64,000 nt of DNA from Cristatella mucedo (lineage: Eukaryota > Bryozoa > Phylactolaemata > Cristatellidae). The notes beneath the pieces are model-generated. The model saw only the letters and a list, made by a program, of their open reading frames with translations, was not told the origin of the DNA and did no database searches. The stretch lies in contig WPIO01000105.1 in the NCBI GenBank assembly GCA_009760855.2, forward strand, positions 902,501 through 966,500. The letters run 5' to 3'. Below are positions 1 to 46,795 of this stretch, piece after piece. A program made the position numbers and the translations under genes. Position 1 is the first letter of the stretch. Each line of letters opens with the position of its first letter.

Positions 1-223
1 AGTGCTGTTGTTTCATCAACTACCGGCACCCGTGGCTATTCACAGCTCTTGTGTCATTTTGTATATTTGATGTCTGTGACTGAATGTGTAGCAAACTAGG
101 GCCGATGCTGATCGACTGTAGGCAACAGTTGCACGTGTTGCATCTGTGCGATATATGCTTGCGCTTTGAATCTTTGCTATGCTTGAACTATCTACATAGC
201 ATTGGTTCGCCTGTGTTGTGCAG

Positions 224-33802
<33,579 letters not shown>

Positions 33803-34034
33803 TCAGCAGCAACTGAACGCTGCACGGGTGTAGCTGCCATTGGCCGGTCGCTGCTTGCTGTCATCTATGGAGTTGGGTGGCTGCTTGCAGCGGCTGATTT
33901 TAGTTCGTCTAGTCTGCACGGCATCGCAGGCTGTGCCGTGTTTTAACGGCATTACGTGGGCAGCTGCAAGTTGTATTGTGTTTGTCATTTTTCAAGGCTG
34001 GGATCAATTACGGCAGCAGTATTTGCTGCGCTGT

Positions 34035-34040
34035 ATTAAA
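34035..34040 (+). terminator. Possible UTP20 polyadenylation signal (ATTAAA)
   Basis: An ATTAAA variant signal lies about 230 bp after the UTP20 stop codon. No AATAAA is seen between the stop and the (GT)n tract. This is the most plausible 3' end, but it is a weak motif. Confidence 0.35.
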
Positions 34041-34170
34041 TGTATGAAGTGCAAATTAACCACGTCTCTTCATCGAAGTGTATAAATCCTGACGTCTTGT
34101 ATTGGGCGCTGTCATAAGTTGTGACCCTCCCCCAGGTTTAGGATGCCACTGGAAGCCAATGTGAAGAGAG

Positions 34171-35595
<1,425 letters not shown>

Positions 35596-35599
35596 AATG

Positions 35600-36120
35600 T
35601 TATCTCCGTCCGTAACTCCACACAGTCTAAATGGCTTTCGGTACGCATTCGGTAGCCAATAGATTTCATCTCAAACAGATTTCAGCAAAGAGAACGTGGG
35701 AAGCATAGCTGAGTCGGGAGACCAGTGGAGATAGCGAGTTGCATTAAAGCTCAGGACAGCTTACAGGATGTGTCATAGTCGGCAGCAGGAGAGTGGATGT
35801 CGTTACGTGAGAGTTTTGGAAGTGAGTTTCACAGTATAGGATTTGCACAGCAAAAGCTTCTGTCGCCAACTGTCTTTATGCAGAAGAATGGAACGGCTAG
35901 TTTATTGTCCATCCAGGACCTGTGGGCACGACGATGCTGAAACTGGTGAAGCAGTTCACCTAGGTATGAAGGAGCCAAGCCATAGCGAGTCTTGTGGGTC
36001 ATAGTAAGAACTCTGTGTCCGTTGATAGCCCGAGGCCATCGAAGCTCTTTCAGCCAAGGAGACACGTTGTCAAAGGTTTTTTTTTTATTAGCTAGCCTTT
36101 CAGCCATACTCATCACTAGC
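35600..36120 (-). mobile_element. L2 C-terminal and 3' UTR fragment (reverse)
   Basis: The translation HKTRYGLAPSYLGELLHQFQ, DNKLAVPF and KTVGDRSFCCA matches the C-terminus of the L2 at 59.35-59.60 kb. The 3' UTR match continues to TGTGTGGAGTTACGGACGG. The reading frame is interrupted. Confidence 0.8.
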
Positions 36121-37960
36121 TGCAGTTGCCTAGTGGCTTTTTTGTAGCCCAGCTAAAATGAAATTGCAATTATCTAGCCGATATTCGTACCGGGGATCTT
36201 TTGCAAGACCCTCGGTTGACAGTCCATAACCTTAAATTGGGGTCGGACGTGATGACTAGACCGTCTTTCTCTTACCTATTAGCCATGGAAGGGTCCTCAT
36301 TCTATATCTACCATTCATAGATAATCGATGAAGCATTGGATTACTTCTAAGGAGATGATAATAATGATGTGATAATAATGGTAATGATAAAACTATGATA
36401 AAACAATGATAAAAATTAATTATAATGAAGATTTCTAGGAAGAAATTTTGTGGCGGCGACATTTTGATGGTGGCAGTGTAGTGGTAGCAGGGATAATATG
36501 CTTTCTTCTGCGTACTTCAGACGTTCCAGCACAAATACGGTTACTGGCCATACCCCTTTGGATTAGCCGGGTGATTTCGCACGGTGTGCACCGATACGCA
36601 AGCACAGCCCTTTTCAAAAAAAGATTTAAAACTATCTTCAATAAGCTAGAGGCAATTGCGATTTTCCGAACCATCTTACTTAACTAACACCGCAGGAGAA
36701 TACTAAGAACTGAATGCTTTTCACAAACCTGCGTTTTACATTATTATCCTTGAATTTCTGGCTCTCGGTGTTGTAGTGCTGCCCGTCTAGAGCGCAGGTT
36801 CGTTATACTTGTCTGATTTAATCCTACGCTTGACTAAATCAGTGCGTCTAACATCGTTGTCACCTGGCGGAACCGGCTATGTGATAATCTACGGCTAGGC
36901 GCCGTAACAAGCTTAAGTCGTGTAACTGTCAGTTAGCTGTGCTCCAGGCTTCGTGCTAGGCAGTTGAGTTATGGTTTAGGCGTCGTCCAAGGGTTATACA
37001 GGTACACTATGGCTGGCACTCGACACCTGTAGCACTGTGTAGCTGTCGAATAGTACCTGAGAAGTTATGCTCGGGATTACTCCCATACCGCCCACACTTC
37101 TGGCTGCGGTCGGCTAGTTGTGCCGTTGAAAATCTCTAATCCTTCGGAAACGACGTCAAAAGTTCCCAAGCACCCATACCGTGAAATTTGCCACTCACTG
37201 ACACCATGAAACTTTTTGAAAGCATTTAAAGCTGTGCTAAAAAAAATCGCGTTTCGCCGCTCAGCTTTTGCTCCGGCCAGGAGAATTTTCATCTGCGTGT
37301 TTTTGCAGCTTTGAATATTTTATGTAATCGAAAGCAATTAGTTGGTGTACCTTAATGTCTGGCTTCAGATTTGAAGAGCCTAGGCTTAGTTCGCTTAGGG
37401 TGCGTATTAAAACGTTATTATCAACAACTATACTGTCGAATGTACGTATGTCTCATTAAGAAACTTGTGCTGATTCGCTAGCCTGTTCCGACGATGGACA
37501 AAGAGTATGCACGAATATAAATGAGAATGGCAAAATGCATTTCATTGTTGGAAATAAAATTTCATTTGAACGATACCAAAATGAGAAGTTATCAGAAAAT
37601 GAGAAAATACCAAGCTACGATAGCTATGGATTCTGACCAAAAGAAACCAAAACGCTCAGAATATACGCGATCGTGAGAAAAACGAGCAAGCGGAAAATCC
37701 AAGTCATGGCGTCGCAAAAATCAACGAATTCTCATTGTCGCCGCACTAGCCTTGCATACTTTGACTAAGCATTCAGGGCTAGGAGAACTCGAGGCACGAA
37801 TTATCCCGTATGACTCTCTCCCGCTGCTGAAGTTTCGCATCCAGTGAAAGTTTGACTTGCCAGTCACATTACCCTGGCCAGCCAAAAATCGCCGTCTACG
37901 TGTAAGGCGTCGTCGCTAAGCCACAATTTGTCCTGCAATAACCATCTAATCACACTTGCA
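36121..37960. other. Intergenic, no recognised feature
   Basis: AT-rich DNA with short open frames on both strands (for example 36435-36687). None resembles a known family. Confidence 0.5.
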
Positions 37961-37961
37961 T

Positions 37962-38128
37962 GCTGACCCTGTGCACGTCACCCATAATCATCTTATTCAT
38001 GTTCTGTATCAAGCATGATACCACTCACCATTCGATAGTTTCCTTTGCAGCAAATGTAAAGCGCCTAGAAAGAAGATTGAGTTCTCTGAGGGCGCTTTAT
38101 CAAGCGTGCTACTATTATTATAACCATA
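37962..38128 (+). mobile_element. L2 3'-end fragment
   Basis: TGACCCTGTGCACGTCACCC through CAGCAAATGTAAAGCGCCTA and GAGGGCGCTTTATC to (ATT)n. This is the same 3' UTR as in the L2 at 38.85 kb, in + orientation. The tail pairs AAAGCGCC with GGCGCTTT into an 8-bp stem. Confidence 0.8.
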
Positions 38129-38605
38129 AGCTATATACTAAAACGAATGAATATAAACATATACTATAACTATAACCGTAAACTATATACCGGCCTTCCC
38201 GCTAACGTGCAAAGCCATCAATCGTAAACCACAATCCTAAAGCTAAACGATAAATCTGCCAAAGCGCTGATTTTCGATAAAACCTAAACGCTAAATCTGC
38301 CCAACCGTACTTATCTGCGAAGCCATAAACCTTAAACGTAAGCTATAAATCTAAAAGTAAAGCGTGAACGCGCTAAACCTAAATCTCCAAAACCGCCCTG
38401 CAGTAAATTGTCACAAAATAACTCTTTTCATAGGCGATGCGCTACATAGGTCACTTAGGACGCTATGCAGAAGACTCATTATTACTACCATCGACACTAA
38501 AGCCAGGTTTGAAAGTTAGTTAGTCTGACCTTTAGTTTTTTATTAGTTCGTCTCCCGTCCATGACGTCACATTTGCAACGAGTACTTCGCGATGAATTAT
38601 TAAGT

Positions 38606-38742
38606 CTTGGCCCAGCGGTTAAGGTGCTTGCCCCGGCCAAGCTCTGCCGAGGTCGTGGGCTCGACCCCCGAGGCATACGTGAAGCGCCTGTATAGAGATT
38701 AAGTTCTCTTAGGGCGCTATGCAAATGAATTATATTACACAA
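38606..38742 (+). mobile_element. tRNA-derived SINE, family A, well preserved
   Basis: TTGGCCCAGCGGTTAAGGTG (A box), then GGTCGTGGGCTCGACCCCCG (B box), then GAAGCGCCTGTATAGAGATT, TCTTAGGGCGCTATGCAAAT. It is the cleanest family A copy in the window and shows the head-plus-L2-tail design clearly. Confidence 0.85.
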
Positions 38743-40266
38743 CGAGGGTACAGCAAAGTCCGATGCCTGGCGCTTCCGCCTCTTTCCTGCTCCTGCTTCC
38801 GGCGCCAGCTGAGTTGCAGTATTGGAAAGCTGCCCGACTTGCGTAATAATAACAATAATTCACTTAATAAAGCGCCCTCAGAGAACTTAATCTCTCTCTC
38901 TCTAGGCGCTTTACATTTGCTGCAACATGAAATGCAATTGAATGGTAAGTAAAATCATGCTTGGAAAACAAACAAACTGAATGATATGGTTAGGCGTGAC
39001 ATGCACAGGGTCAGCATGCGAATGTGGTTAGTGGCAGCATGCACAATGTCAGCACACATAAGCACATCAAGGACGAATCACAGGGACCCACTAAATGCTG
39101 TCCTAAATAGGTGTGTTTTTAGGTTCCTTTTAAATGTGGTCAGGTCGGGGGATGTTCTGACGCAGGTCGGGAGGGAGTTCCAGGCTTTGGGAGCATACGA
39201 ACTAAATGCACGGTCTCCAAAGGATTTGAGGTTTGTACGAGGTATTTCTAGACTGTTGGATTCCGAAAAGCGGGTGGTACGATGCTTGGCCTGATGGGGT
39301 AGTATATCTGAAAGATAGGCTGGAGCCATAGAATGAAGGGACCTAAAAGTGAGCGACAAAACCTTGAAGTCAATCCGTTGCTTGACTGGCAGCCAGTGCA
39401 GGTAGGCGAGAAGTGGAGTAATGTGGCAACTGCGACGTTCACGACAGACGAGTCTAGCTGCCGAGTTTTGCACCAGCTGCAGTCGCCTGATCGCACATGC
39501 TGGTAGGCCAGTAAGCAGTGAGTTGCAGAAGTCGAGACGGGATGTCACGAATGCGTGGACCAACTTGGACGTGGTATCTTTATCTAAACAAGCCCGAATT
39601 TTAGCAATGTTATGAAGCTGAAAATAGGCGGATTTGACTGTGGAGCTGATATGGTCGTCTAACGAGAGGTCGCTTTGGAATATGACACCTAGATTTCGAG
39701 CTGATTCAACTGGAGATATGCTGGCAGAGCCAATTTTGAGAGTCAGCCTTTCCAATCTCTGAAGCACACTGGGTTTGCCCATAACAAGTAAGTTAGTTTT
39801 ATCATCGTATAGTTTTAGAAAATTTGCTGCCATCCATGTGAGGATGTCATCAATACATGCAGCATAGGAGTTGAGAGAATTCGAGTTGCTCGAAGGCTGG
39901 GAGGGATCAAAGCAAAGGTACAACTGAGTGCCATCCGCATAGAAGTGAAAGCCTAGATTGTGCTTGGCAATCACATCAGCAAGAGGGAGAGTATAAACCG
40001 TGAAAAGAACCGGACCTAGCACTGAGCCCTGAGGTACTCCATATTTCAGAGGTACTTTAGATGATCTTTGTCCATTCACGTCAATACTCTGGAGTCTCCC
40101 ACTGAGATAGGACCTGAACCACTGCAGAGCAGTGCCAGTGATGCCCAGGCGAGATGAGAGGCGCTCTAGAAGTACTTTGTTATCGATGGTGTCAAAAGCT
40201 GCCGAAAGATCATGCAAAACAACCAGAGACACTCTATCCATGTCTGCATTCCTAAGTAGGTCGTTG

Positions 40267-41612
40267 TGTAGCGCCCTGCTGGCCTTGGCTGAATTTTAGC
40301 GCGAACAAGAGCCGTTCGGAGGCGGGCTAGAACTCCTTTGTCCTGGAGCAGTGAGCCAGAGAGGAGCGTCAGTGCGGTTAGAGAGGAAGCGCTTTTGAGC
40401 AAGCCAGGAAGCTCTCTGACCAGCGGTGGCAAGTCGGCCTTTAGAATTGGTCCGATACCCGCGGGAGCGGCTGCTTGATGTTGGCTGGCCTGTCAACCTT
40501 CGCCATCACTCTGTCCAAAAAGAATCGTCTGGAACCCATTCGCCATTCAAGCTGGACAGAGGGGACATTCCAGTGGCCTAGTGCCGGTATTAATTCCTTA
40601 CCGTAATGGGCCCTGGTGTCGGCCCCAATACCACTAAGCTCTTGCCCCATTGTCTCAGCTAAGTATTTAAGAGTCGAGCGACGCTCGCTCTGGGTCTTTA
40701 GTATCTTCGTGTCTTTGGTCCGGCTCTGCACTTCGACGCCGTCGGGCACTCGTTTCTCTGAAAGCGAGGGAGGAGGGCAGGCTGTCAGCCGGCGATTGAC
40801 GGAACAGGACGAGACAGCGCTAGGAGGATTCGGTGGACCCCACCGAATATGGTCGTATCGCGCTCGAGCTGGCATTTTGTGATTCTTTTGTGTTTTGTGT
40901 GTGCGCGCTAGCACGCGGTCGCGGCATAGGGATTTGCCGGTGCGAGCTAGGCGTAGTTGGCGTGTGTGGAGTATTCCTGCCGCACTGGTGGAAACCGAGT
41001 TCTAGTTCTCCGGTCAGGGTTTAGGCTCGGGTTCGCGCTTAAGTGTGGAGAAGTATATTCTCCGCAAGAGTGCTTAAGTTGGCGTGTTTGGGGTATTCCT
41101 TCCGCACCGGTGGAAACGAAGTCCTAGTTCTCCGGTCAGGGTTTAGGCTCGGGTTCGCGCTTCAGTGTGGAGAAGTATATTCTTCGCAAGAGTGCTTAAG
41201 TTGGCGTGTTTGGGGTATTCCTTCCGCACAGGTGGAAACGAAGTCCTAGTTCTCCGGTCAGGGTTTAGGCTCGGGTTCGCGCTTCAGTGTGGAGAAGTAT
41301 TTTCTCCGCAAGAGTGTTGGTGCTGTTGAGAACGTGCGAGGAGTGTGGAGATAAAGCTGAACTAGACGCGCAGCGACTGTGTGCACTTGCGAATAAAGTT
41401 CAGTAAAATCCCCAATTTGTGTGTCGTTTTCCAATTTACGCCGCGGACTCACGACCCCCTTTAGTAACGGTAAGCAGGTCAGCGCCAAAAACGCTCGTTT
41501 CGTGGCGGCCAGCTTATTGCGCGTAAGCGCGCACCGAACGGCATTAGGCGATAGGCTACGCCGCTAGGTAAGCGGCAGGTCAAGCCTACTCCGCCGAGCC
41601 TTCGGCGTTACA
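40267..41612 (+). mobile_element. Solo-LTR-like element, 1,346 bp, with 4-bp target duplication
   Basis: It starts TGTAGCGCC and ends GGCGTTACA (near-perfect inverted ends of TG...CA type), flanked on both sides by GTTG (40263-40266 and 41613-41616). It interrupts an L2 reading frame cleanly. There is no gag-pol. An AATAAA at about 41392 in the + direction fits an LTR poly(A) signal. Three 122-bp tandem repeats occupy 40955-41317. The exact class (Ty3/gypsy, BEL or other) cannot be decided from the ends alone. Confidence 0.75.
40955..41317 (+). repeat. Three 122-bp tandem repeats inside the LTR-like element
   Basis: The units begin AGTTGGCGTG at 40955, 41077 and 41199. Each holds CTCCGGTCAGGGTTTAGGCT and an inverted repeat GGAGAAGTATATTCTCC (changed in units 2 and 3). 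Arrays like this are common in LTR U3 regions as promoter or enhancer repeats, which is inference here. Confidence 0.92.
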
Positions 41613-41945
41613 GTTGTATACCCTAAGCAATGCTGACTCTGTGGAGTGATTAGCTCTAAAGGCAGACTGGAACTTACTAGCAAGGTGTGAGGTTTCGATA
41701 TACGAGTTCAGCTGGTCCGCCACGACCCGTCCCAGTGTCTTTGATAGGAATGGTAGAAGGGAAACTGGGCGGTAGTTGCTTAAGTTCTCTTGGTCTAGTG
41801 TAGCTTTCTTGAGAAGTGGCCTGACTACAGCTTTTTTGAAAGGTGCTGGGACATGACCTGAGGCTAATGACATATTAATTATGTTAGTTATGCATGGCAC
41901 GTAAAGCGAGAGGTTTACCGGTTTTTTCAATATGTGCACCAGTTA

Positions 41946-43831
41946 CCAGGTACTTCTCGATTTCGAATGATGGAAGCGATGCAATCAGTGACTGGAACGG
42001 GAAATTTGATTCGGCGATTGTTCCGGCGTGAGCTTGAAGTGCGAGTGTAGCAAGAGCTGAAACCAGCCGCTTTATGCCGGCGAATGGCATTTCTTTGCGC
42101 TGCTGTAGGGATTAATTCGGCAAGCTTGGGGTTCGCGAATCATCAAATAGTGAACGCAGCAATCGCTCAAACCGCTCAAAAACTTTGGTAACTCCAAGCC
42201 ACTGAGTCACATTTTGTTTGACAGGGCTGATGATGCTGACAGGCACAGTTGATCAAACTCCTTGAGCGTGGACCGCTTTGGGATTAATTTCCCAACCAGG
42301 TCGGACTCCTGCTGAAAGAAATTGTGCAGCGTAGGCTTGGGAGTACCAAATTGAGACCACGACTGCGACTACCCGAGAACGGCCGATCAAACAAATTAGT
42401 TGCTGCCGCATTTTTAGAGCATTTTTAGAGCAATTTTGCCGCCAATCAGGCAGACTACTCGTTTGGCTGGTAAGGTTGTACCATCACCAGTGTTTCACGC
42501 ATGAACTCGAGTAGTATCAAAAGTCCTTTATTCAAATGTGATACTCCGCATTCCCAGCGAGAGAGCCCTAACTGCTCGACCGTGCGTTCACTTCCTCTTC
42601 ACTGCCTCCTCCCCAGTATACGTCGCAGCTCTTCACACACCCAATGTCAAGCAGCTATATTTACACGACGCAGCGAGCTCCCCTTTGGCACACCTAGCTG
42701 GTAAACCGCAGCTGAGAGCCGGCCGGTCATTACAACGGCCAAAACAACCAAGCCGGTAGCCGCCAAAGCTGACGCAACCCGCCACCAAAGTATCTAATTA
42801 TAAACTATAAACTCCACACGGTCGACAGCTGTGAAGGCTATCTCGTCAAGCAATGAGGCAAATGCCAGCAGGAAAATCTGGGGCCCCTGATTGCCGACCT
42901 CTTTTCCATGCAATGTAATGAACGGACCCGTATTTGTATTGAACGCCAGTTACACAAATGACTACTAAAAATACGCATCGAAATCACATGAAGGCAAGTA
43001 ACTTACCAAACAAAGTGGGTCGAATATTCTGGGGAGCCATCAAACAAGAGGGCATATTGCTATGATGCAATTGCAAAAAAAGTTACTTTCTTTCAACAGC
43101 CGTGACCAATCAGAACATGTACTTCTTCGACGTCTTTATGGAAATTTTCGATAGACTGGTATTCGCTCTCGTGCGTTCTTTTTCGTAGAAAAACAGTTAC
43201 TGCTCATCCGTAACTATCCAGTATAGCCAGTTGTAGAAGTTTGTAGATTTTGAATCGATCAGGTAGTCGAGAGTCGACTAATCAGTCAACGAGTTGGCTC
43301 CAGCACTGCCCTTTGCTGAAATGCTTTCAGCAGAAAGCTAATTGAAAAAATTCCCAAGTAGTTTTGGTGTTTGGTTTTTATTTGCGTAATATAAGTTGCT
43401 GTAGTCGTTCTTAACAACGGCAAACTTGTTCTCCAAGCCACAGCTACATTTCCAGAGTTTAGACACTCGATTCTTTGTAGAATTGCCAAAGAAAAGGCGA
43501 CAGGTGGCTTTGTTGGACGGCGGAGCAAAGGTACGGCCTAGCGAACAGAGAGAGAAGTGGTTTGAATTTGAATTCTGGAAGAAAGATTTATAAAGTTGTG
43601 TCTACCAAACACGCTCTTTCACGGACTAACGCAGTCCACGATAAATCCACACAATTCGGTCAGATTCAGGACTTGAAGTGCTGTTAAAACTAAACTGTCT
43701 CATACGTATTACAATAAAATTGACAGTGTTCATCTGGACAATAAAATATATTAATATTGTTATGGCACCCAATACTATATATTTTAACAATATAGTAAAA
43801 TACATTGTCGTGTAAATCTGTTTTTGCGGAG
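41946..43831. other. Intergenic; possible short LTR-like piece
   Basis: A segment about 42478-42737 runs, on the minus strand, from TGTAATGACC to GGTGATGGTACA with AATAAA near its end. No target duplication is visible. Nothing else is recognised in this stretch. Confidence 0.3.
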
Positions 43832-44012
43832 GCCTGGGCAAAACCAGGGTCGTTCTGGCCTGCGGCAACTGAGAGCTAGAGAAACCAAGAAACTGAGGCA
43901 AGCGCAAGAGGAATTCACGAAGCTGGAGCTTTTTGTCCATGACGTCAGCAAGAAGGGCTTGGTGAGACGCCCGACGAGGCTGCTGGACAGGGTGCTGCAC
44001 TACTACACCTAG
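43832..44012 (+). CDS. Possible terminal exon or gene fragment, unidentified
   Basis: The AG at 43830-43831 follows a T-rich run. The frame then encodes a basic, coiled-coil-like segment (TKKLRQAQEEFTKLELFVHD, then VSKKGLVRRPTRLLD) and stops at TAG (44010-44012). The base composition is more coding-like than its flanks. I do not recognise the family, and no upstream exon was found. It could be a retrocopy fragment. It ends 270 bp before the PPC gene and is on the same strand but in no demonstrable relation to it. Confidence 0.25.
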
Positions 44013-44283
44013 CTGGCTTAATCGCGCGCAGCTGCAAGCACACGACCTGCGATCAAAAGCAACAATTATGATGCAGTTAATGTGGGACACCATTTTCCTT
44101 GAAATTAAGTATAAGATCTTATATGGACTTCCAGACCTGCAACGAGAGACCACGATCGAGCTAGACCACCGTCACACCGTTGGCTACATACCGAGGAACC
44201 TACGGTTGGGGGTTTACTCGATATAGCGATTCCGTTTCTTCTAACTTTATTCGTACCTCCCGCGAATGTAGGCGTGTCAAGTC

Positions 44284-44454
44284 ATGGCGGCGTCTGGACC
44301 CTTACAGTGTCACGTCCTCCGCTTAAAACCAGGAGCAGAATTGAAGTCAGCTTTGGCGGCGTATGCGACAGAGCATGGAATTACTTCAGCCTTCATAGTG
44401 ACTTGTGTTGGTAGCGTTCAGCGAGCGACTCTGCGTTTTGCTAGCGACTCCACG
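44284..44454 (+). CDS. PPC-domain gene exon 1
   Basis: 57 codons from ATG, covering the first alpha-beta half of the PPC domain and ending FASDST. The donor is G|GTTAGT. Reading on would stop after 76 codons in mid-domain, so splicing is required for a complete fold. Confidence 0.85.
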
Positions 44455-46754
44455 GTTAGTTTGTATTGCCATGTGCTTACCGGTCGCCTCGTTTCTGGCT
44501 ACATTTCGTACTGACATGTCACAGACGAATATGCACTGGTGATTGGATGCAGGAGTTGAAGTGAAAAAAAGTATCTGGTGCTAGATCAGTTATGAAGTGC
44601 TAAAAGGGTAGTGATACGTCGAGCAAGAGTCAAAGTACTACCACCCACATATCTCGTAAGCCGTATTTCCGGCGTCTTTTGCCTATTCCAGCGTTGCTGA
44701 TACACCGAATTGCACTCATTTTTCCAAGTCGCCTCTTTTATGTGCCAGATTGACTGAACTCATGAGGCCTTTCTTGTGTTCCGCTCGTCATCTTTCAATA
44801 TCCTATATGTGCACCTTGCTCAAGTTTTGAGGCGTGATTCCGAATGCCAGGGATGGCTTAATTACATCTTAAATTATTGCTTGATTTTTTTGCCATCAGC
44901 TATACTTAGTGTGAGCTGTGGACACCTTTGAAATATGATAAATGCGTTCATTGATGGTTGCTGCTTCTCAGATGGTGTGGCCGTCTATAGTGTTACCAGC
45001 TGGAGTCCTAATTCAAATTCAAGTATGAATTCGACTTCCCGTACTGACTTACCTAGTGGAATTCTAAGGCGAGTGTCATGCATGCAAACGCTGATAGAAT
45101 GCGACACTTACTAAAGAAGGTGCACAACTATTCTTACCAACGTGGAGTATTTGCCAAAAACATAGTCAAGCTATTGTGTTTGGTTGAGAAAAAACTTGCG
45201 TGGGTCGGGCAGTCGTAGAGAAGGCTGGAGGTACGGGCGATGTAGGCTTGATAGCGAGAGTACGGTAACGTCTCGCACTAGCATAGCAAACGCATGAAAC
45301 AGCACGGTCGAAACATGAAACAGCACTAACCCAACGGTTAGTCAGGAGTACAGAGCTTTTGCATCTATCTGTCAGATTCAGTTACTAGTGGCACCATAGG
45401 AGTAGCAGATGAAGCCCTAGACAAGTCCAAGCTTGACACGAGTACGTATCATGCCTGCTACTAGCGAGTCTAAGCAGGATACCGTGCTGGAGGCCATTAA
45501 CGATCCTCTTGTGGCGAGCGTCGCTCAAGGCTCTGTGAAAGCCGCCAATTATGATGATTATTATTATTATGCTAATCGCCTGCTCTCGGGGAGCTTCTTC
45601 GAATGTACTGACTTTTATAATTTCATCGTCTTCCGAAGTCGAAGCATAGCTAAAAAGAGGTTAGCTGACTCAACAGCCTCATTTTCGTAGCGGCAGACGA
45701 CGACGGTGTCTCACCACCGCTTGCAGTGGGCAATAAAGGATCACCTGCTGCAGGACTCGAACTCACGTGACCTGTGTCGTGAAGAGATTGTACCTTACCT
45801 CCTGAGCGAGGCGGGGGGGGGCCCGGGTTGAGCACGAACGCAAGTTGGTCCTTCACTTTGTAGCAGATTCACCACCTTAGAAGCGTTAAAAAGTAAACTG
45901 CAGAGGCGATTCATAGTAGCTTTCCATTGGGCTATCGCCCTGTGATGTGACCTCGGGGTCACTTTGGTCTGGCATTTTTTGCTCCATTTTTGCTCGTTTT
46001 CTGCTTGTCATTGGTGTCTACTTATCGGCCAACTAAGTCCTACTGCTAAGAGGTTTTGCCCGAACCCTGTATAGCCGTAATCCGTGATACTGACCGCAAA
46101 GCAACAGGGTGGCCCTCAAGTTCACTGGCTGGAGAGATTTGAGCTGGTGCATGCTGCAGCTGTGTCGACGGCATAGCGTTTGCTTCCAAAGCATAAGCTT
46201 CAGGCTCCAGCCGTGTCCCGTCTCTCAGTCGTTGCTCGCTGGTCGCTGCTGGTGGACACTGAGTGGCATGGAACCTCCTTGAGGCCCCAGAGCTGGGGAG
46301 AGCTTAGAGCTTAGGGAGAGCTAGGCTTTGCCGAGCCTAGCTCGAGTGATGCTCCATGACACTGTGACGGTCACGTGAGAGCTCCGAAGTCGGACTGCGA
46401 TTGCATTTGCACTTGCATCATTGGCCATCATGCTATTTAGCATCAAGCATGCCGACAGCCTGGTGCCATGATACGCTGCACCATTGTATGTAAAGGCCCT
46501 AAGGGTTAAGAGCCTGCACACAATTGGAAATCCTTGTAGAAAAAGCCATTGCCTGCTATCGACTGAGCTGATTTGCCGACGCATATTTATGAAAGCATGG
46601 TTTCAACTATGAGCAGAGTGCCCATAGCAGTTTGTCCAACATGGTAGCTAGCAGCAGTAAATCGTAAAAAATGAACCCTATAAACCACGAGCACTGAATC
46701 TTGAAGCAGAAAATCTAAATCTCACAACTTAACCTATCTCAAAACTGCTTTTAA

Positions 46755-46795
<41 letters not shown>

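Larger units (their letters stand above)
38845..41945 (-). mobile_element. L2-clade LINE, 5'-truncated, split by an LTR insertion
   Basis: On the minus strand, from 41945 down to 41613 and again from 40266 down to 39078, one frame encodes RT fingers and palm: [44 protein letters not shown], then LSAAFDTID, GVPQGSVLGPVLFTVY, HFYADGTQLYL, the thumb, and a C-terminal domain (LKSFGDRAFSSYAPKAWNSL). The catalytic YADD is YADG here, so this copy is dead. The 3' UTR with the hairpin tail and (TAA)n runs to 38845. Removing the insertion at 40267-41612 restores the frame exactly. Confidence 0.92.

Noticed and set aside
42478-42737. Second solo LTR (TGTAATGACC...GGTGATGGTACA on the minus strand)
   Set aside because: The ends and AATAAA are suggestive, but no target duplication or second copy is visible. 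Kept only as a note.
43626-44153. 175-codon minus-strand frame opposite the 43832 exon candidate
   Set aside because: Its central part is antisense to a more coding-like + frame and its ends are AT-rich Ile/Leu stretches. I could not see a domain.
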